Source: Acidimicrobiia bacterium (lineage in GTDB: Bacteria > Actinomycetota > Acidimicrobiia > Acidimicrobiales > CATQHL01). From it: a stretch of DNA of 64,000 nucleotides. How positions within the stretch are numbered: the first letter of the stretch is position 1; each line of letters starts with the position of its first letter. The notes beneath the pieces were generated by a model. It did no database searches, had not been told where the DNA came from, and saw only the letters and a program-made list of their open reading frames with translations. Positions 60,485 through 64,000 of the stretch are shown here, in pieces. A program made the translations under genes and the position numbers. The DNA is taken from contig VXXM01000039.1 of NCBI GenBank assembly GCA_009835395.1, positions 80,943 through 144,942 on the forward strand, given 5' to 3'.

Positions 60485-60560
60485 GCCGGTTGAACGCTCG
60501 AGGGCGCCGCCGCCGGAACCGTCGCCACCGACACCGGCTGGCCGCTTAGCATTGCGCTTC

Positions 60561-62036
60561 GTGGCTGGGTCGTGGCCAGAGCCGGGTAGCGGGCTCCTCG
60601 ATCACTATGAGCCCGCTCGGGGATTCGACGAGGCCTTCGAGTCCGACGGCTCGGCCCGCGGCGTCTATCGCAGGATCGTCGAACGCTTCGGCGAGCTCGA
60701 CGCCGGCGAGGCGCAACGGCTCGAGCGTCTGGTCGCCGACGAGTTCCGGCGCCAGGGGATCACCTTCACGGTCTACAGCGAGGAGGAGGGCACCGAGCGG
60801 ATCTGGCCCATGGACCTCTTTCCCCGGCTCATCTCCGCGGTCGAATGGGATGAGTTGGAGCGGGGCCTCAGCCAGAGGGTCGCCGCCCTCAACCACTTCC
60901 TCGCGGACCTGTACTCCGGCGAGGGCGCGGCGATCGCGGACGGCGTCGTACCCAGATGGCTGGTGGTTTCGTCCCGCGGCTTCGAGCGCAACGCCATGGG
61001 CATCGACGTGCCGCACGGGGCGCACTGCAACATCGCCGGCATCGACGTCGTGCGCGACGACGGTGGCCGCTACCGGGTGCTGGAGGACAACCTGCGCAAT
61101 CCCAGCGGCATCTCCTATGTGATCGAGAACCGGGCGGCCATGGCCAAGGCATGCAGCTGGCTGTTCTACGACCACGCCGTGCAGCCGGTGGAGCAGTACG
61201 GGCGGATGCTGCGCTCCGCGCTGGAGTCGATGGCACCCGGCGGCCAGGAGTCCCCCCACGTGGTGGTGCTGACCCCCGGCATCTTCAACGCCGCCTACTT
61301 CGAGCACGCCTTCCTGGCTCGGTCGATGGGGGTCGAGCTGGTGGAGGGCCGTGACCTCGTGGTCGACGACGGAACGGTGTATGCCCGGACCATCGAGGGG
61401 CTCATTGCCGTGGACGTGATCTACCGGCGCATCGACGACGTCTTCCTGGACCCGGTCTCGTTCCGCCCCGACTCCACGCTGGGTGTCCCCGGTCTGCTCG
61501 GCGCGCTCCGGGCGGGGACCGTGACCGTCTGCAACGCCATCGGCAACGGCGCCGCCGACGACAAGGCCGTGTACCCGTACGTACCCGACCTGATCAGGTA
61601 CTACCTCGGCGCTGAACCGATCATCGACAACGTCCCCACCTACATGATGTGGGATGCCGACCAGCGGGCCGAGGTGCTGGGGCGACTCGACGAGTTGGTG
61701 GTCAAGCCGGTGGGGGAGTCGGGCGGCTACGGGGTGCTGATCGGCCCCCACGCCAGCGACGAGGAGTTGGCGGCCGCCCGCGCCGCCATCGACGCCGATC
61801 CCCGGAACTGGATCGTGCAGGAGGTCGTGCAGCTCTCGAGCCTGCCGTCGTTCACCCAGGAGCGCCTCGAGCCCCGCCACGTCGACCTGCGGCCCTTCGT
61901 GCTGACCGGCGAGCGGACCGAGGTGTTCCCCGGCGGCCTCACCCGCGTGGCGATGCGGCGCGGGTCGCTCATCGTGAACTCCTCCCAGGGGGGCGGCTCG
62001 AAGGACACCTGGGTGCTGACACCGGAGTACTCGTAG
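60561..62036 (+). CDS. circularly permuted ATP-grasp type 2 protein
   Basis: A 491-aa protein of the circularly permuted ATP-grasp group (DUF404/407). Blocks include RIWPMDLFPRLISAVEWDEL, VLEDNLRNPSGISYVIENR, LVVDDGTVYARTIEGLIAVD, and DELVVKPVGESGGYGVLIG in the ATP-binding half. GTG 60561 is favoured; a TTG at 60552 is an alternative. It begins a three-gene run with alpha-E and transglutaminase genes. Computational work on this group proposes that the three make and process a peptide tag or small-molecule amide; no such activity is shown here. Confidence 0.88.
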   Translation: MAGSWPEPGSGLLDHYEPARGFDEAFESDGSARGVYRRIVERFGELDAGEAQRLERLVADEFRRQGITFTVYSEEEGTERIWPMDLFPRLISAVEWDELERGLSQRVAALNHFLADLYSGEGAAIADGVVPRWLVVSSRGFERNAMGIDVPHGAHCNIAGIDVVRDDGGRYRVLEDNLRNPSGISYVIENRAAMAKACSWLFYDHAVQPVEQYGRMLRSALESMAPGGQESPHVVVLTPGIFNAAYFEHAFLARSMGVELVEGRDLVVDDGTVYARTIEGLIAVDVIYRRIDDVFLDPVSFRPDSTLGVPGLLGALRAGTVTVCNAIGNGAADDKAVYPYVPDLIRYYLGAEPIIDNVPTYMMWDADQRAEVLGRLDELVVKPVGESGGYGVLIGPHASDEELAAARAAIDADPRNWIVQEVVQLSSLPSFTQERLEPRHVDLRPFVLTGERTEVFPGGLTRVAMRRGSLIVNSSQGGGSKDTWVLTPEYS

Positions 62037-62058
62037 TGGCCTGCCGGCGGTCGCAGCG

Positions 62059-63096
62059 GTGATCCTGGCCCGTCACGCCGACGCCCTGTTCTGGGTGGGG
62101 CGCTACCTGGAGCGGACCGAGGCGACGGTCCGCTGCCTCGACTACGCCGCCAACTCGATCATCCACCTGCGCTCCGACGAGGCCCGCATCGAGGTGGAGC
62201 AGCTCATCAAGACGCTCGGCCTCGAGTCGGTGGCGGCGCCGCTCGGCAGCCTCGGGGGGCGCCGGCAGCTGTTCGCCTTCCTGCTGTCCGACACCGCCAA
62301 CCCCGGCTCGGTGCTCTCGGCGGTCACCGCCATTCGCGAGCGGCTGCGCTCGACGCGGGAGCGGATACCGATCGAACTCTGGGAGGAGGCCAACGGCCTG
62401 TATCTGCGGTTCCGGGAGTTCGGTGACATCGAACTGCCGCCGGAGCGGCTGCACGAGACCCTGCTGATGGTCCGTCGGGCCTGCCTGGCCATCAGCGGCG
62501 TGCTGAACGAGGGCATGCGGCGAGACGAGGGATACGAGTTCATCCTGATCGGTCGGATGATCGAACGGTCGGTCTTCACCGTCGGACTCCTCGTCGCCGG
62601 CTACACCGACCCCCGGGGGGCGATCGACGCCACCAGAATGCTGCGGCTGACCAGCTCGCTGCAGGCGTACCATCGCCGGCACGGGCACGCGCCCGATCCC
62701 GAGGGTGTGGTGCGCTACCTGCTGGCGGGAACCGACCTGCCGCGCTCTGTCCTGTCATGCCTGCTTCGGGCCGAGGAGAGCCTGCGGGGTGTCGGTTCGG
62801 TCGCCGGTGCGCTCGACGGGCCGCGCCGCCGTGCGGGTCTGCTGCGCGCTCGCCTCGAACTCGGCGAGATCGAGGAGGCGATGGCGCAGGAGCCGCTGCC
62901 GGTCCTGTCGGAACTCCATTGGGACCTGACCGAGGTGGCGAGCGAGATCGCCGCCGGGGTTGTGCCGCCGCTCGGCTTCCCGACGGCCAGCTCCGAGTAC
63001 CTGCGCCCCGGCGGGGCCCGTTGGGACGCGGGCCCGATGCCGGCGGGCCCCTCCGCCGAGCCAGGCCGCGGCCTGTCGCCGGAGATCGACCCGTGA
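62059..63096 (+). CDS. alpha-E domain protein (DUF403)
   Basis: A 345-aa all-helical protein of the alpha-E superfamily. The N-terminal motif ARHADALFWVGRYLERTEAT matches the family, as does LRLTSSLQAYHRRHGHAPDP and VVRYLLAGTDLPRSVLSCLL. The function is unproven; it usually occurs with the permuted ATP-grasp protein. GTG 62059 starts 22 nt after the ATP-grasp stop, and its stop overlaps the next gene by 4 nt. The C-terminal 50 residues are Pro/Gly-rich. Confidence 0.87.
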   Translation: MILARHADALFWVGRYLERTEATVRCLDYAANSIIHLRSDEARIEVEQLIKTLGLESVAAPLGSLGGRRQLFAFLLSDTANPGSVLSAVTAIRERLRSTRERIPIELWEEANGLYLRFREFGDIELPPERLHETLLMVRRACLAISGVLNEGMRRDEGYEFILIGRMIERSVFTVGLLVAGYTDPRGAIDATRMLRLTSSLQAYHRRHGHAPDPEGVVRYLLAGTDLPRSVLSCLLRAEESLRGVGSVAGALDGPRRRAGLLRARLELGEIEEAMAQEPLPVLSELHWDLTEVASEIAAGVVPPLGFPTASSEYLRPGGARWDAGPMPAGPSAEPGRGLSPEIDP

Positions 63097-64000
63097 GGCT
63101 GGATATCCGCTACCGGATGCACTTCCGGTACTCCAGGCCGGTCCGGGAGTCGCAGAACGAGGTGCGGGTCCGCCCCCGCGATGACGAGACGCAGCGTGTC
63201 CTGTGGTCCCGGCTGACCACGGAGCCGGCGACGCAGGTGTTCAGCGCGTTCGACTACTGGGGCACCGCGGTTGACCACGTCGGCGTCAGGACCCCGCACG
63301 AGTCGCTCGAATTGGTTGCCGAGACGTCCGTCGAGACGTCGGCCCGCCCCGCGCCGGTGCCCGACACGCCGGTCGAGGGCTTGTCGGCCCCCGGCTTCCG
63401 CGCCGCCCACTTCGAGTTCCTCGAGTCCTCCGAGCACGTCCGCTGGCACACCGGCGACGGCGTCGCCGAGAGGGCCGCCGCGGCGGCGGGGGGTGCCGGT
63501 TCGGTATCGGAACTCCTGGCGGCAGTGGTGGCGGAGGTTCGGGGAGCGCTCCGCTACGAGTCCGACACCACCGACATCGGCGTCTCGCTGGGGGAGCTGC
63601 TCGCCGGAGGCGTCGGGGTCTGCCAGGACTTCGCGCACCTGGCGATCGGGATGCTGCGCAGTGTCGGCGTGCCCGCCCGCTACGTGTCGGGCTACCTCTT
63701 CGCCGCCGATGAGACCGCGGCGGGGGAGGAGACGGCGGACGTGGTGAGCGTGCAGACCCACGCCTGGATCGAGGCGGCGGTCCCGGGTGCCGGCTGGCGG
63801 GCGCTGGACCCGACGAACGGCGGCGAGGTGGGAGAGCGGCACGTCGTCATCGGCTGCGGACGCGACTACAGCGATGTGCCGCCAGTGCGCGGCGCGTTCA
63901 TGGGCGGCGCCTCAGCCGAGGTCGAGGCCGAGGTGGTCATCGGCAGGCGCCTGTCCGACGAGCCCCAATCAATCCCCGCCCACCGCCGCCGCTCCCGCAT
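63093..64000 (+). CDS. transglutaminase-like peptidase (partial, runs off window)
   Basis: The first 302 residues of a bacterial transglutaminase-like protein. The N-terminal beta domain (RLDIRYRMHFRYSRPVRES) is followed by the catalytic core: Cys in GVGVCQDFAHLAIGM, His in VQTHAWIEAA, Asp in WRALDPTNGG. GTG 63093 overlaps the alpha-E stop by 4 nt. The three genes form one operon. Peptidase or amide-forming activity on a peptide made by the ATP-grasp enzyme is the family hypothesis. Confidence 0.9.
   Translation, partial: MRLDIRYRMHFRYSRPVRESQNEVRVRPRDDETQRVLWSRLTTEPATQVFSAFDYWGTAVDHVGVRTPHESLELVAETSVETSARPAPVPDTPVEGLSAPGFRAAHFEFLESSEHVRWHTGDGVAERAAAAAGGAGSVSELLAAVVAEVRGALRYESDTTDIGVSLGELLAGGVGVCQDFAHLAIGMLRSVGVPARYVSGYLFAADETAAGEETADVVSVQTHAWIEAAVPGAGWRALDPTNGGEVGERHVVIGCGRDYSDVPPVRGAFMGGASAEVEAEVVIGRRLSDEPQSIPAHRRRSR

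Overview
The window looks like chromosomal DNA of a high-GC actinobacterium. GTG and TTG starts, 4-nt stop/start overlaps, leaderless-looking promoters and the gene families present suggest an uncultured Acidimicrobiia-like lineage, possibly marine or host-associated. That placement is inferred from family content; no rRNA is present.

Layout. (1) 1-9855: acyl-CoA metabolism (two AMP-forming acyl-CoA ligases, an acyl-CoA dehydrogenase, a carboxyltransferase) around an amide/urea/branched-chain amino acid type ABC importer whose LivM and LivG parts are fused in one protein. (2) 9860-21287: two paralogous secreted M6-like metalloproteases, one behind a 14-repeat RCC1-type propeller region; PPK2; a minus-strand operon of bicupin, ABM monooxygenase, thioredoxin-like protein and a UGSC selenoprotein with an in-frame TGA and a well-placed SECIS-like hairpin; a broken M1 aminopeptidase; a DUF2784 membrane protein. 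(3) 21468-38487: a catabolic block. It has the two halves of a Tm-1-like protein as separate genes, an amino-acid binding protein, a Rieske oxygenase plus dimethylglycine-dehydrogenase-like flavoprotein, a serine hydrolase, an EamA exporter / SRPBCC / ERG2-sigma-1-receptor-like group, and an operon of MttB-like methyltransferase, second DMGDH-like flavoprotein, threonine-synthase-like PLP enzyme and Cu/Zn SOD. Together they suggest use of N-methylated amines or betaines.

(4) 38521-49097: an accessory, defence-like stretch with a Doc/RHH toxin-antitoxin pair under a palindromic operator, a class-C-like serine hydrolase, a DUF3644/HEPN-type protein, two large unrecognised proteins (one with a possible nuclease C-terminus, one with a possible TOPRIM domain) separated by long non-coding gaps, a small membrane protein, and an AbiE-like HTH/nucleotidyltransferase pair. 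(5) 49174-60484: housekeeping genes: metallophosphoesterase, tmRNA and SmpB, Mec-type JAMM peptidase with CysM, a 5'-nucleotidase, RNase PH and RdgB, a histidine kinase, tRNA-Leu, ClpP, ribulose-phosphate epimerase, PCMT and ThpR. (6) 60561-64000: the circularly permuted ATP-grasp / alpha-E / transglutaminase cluster, cut by the window end.

The strongest points for follow-up are the selenoprotein operon, the bacterial ERG2/sigma-1-receptor homologue, the RCC1-protease fusion, and the uncharacterised defence-like genes at 40673-46768.
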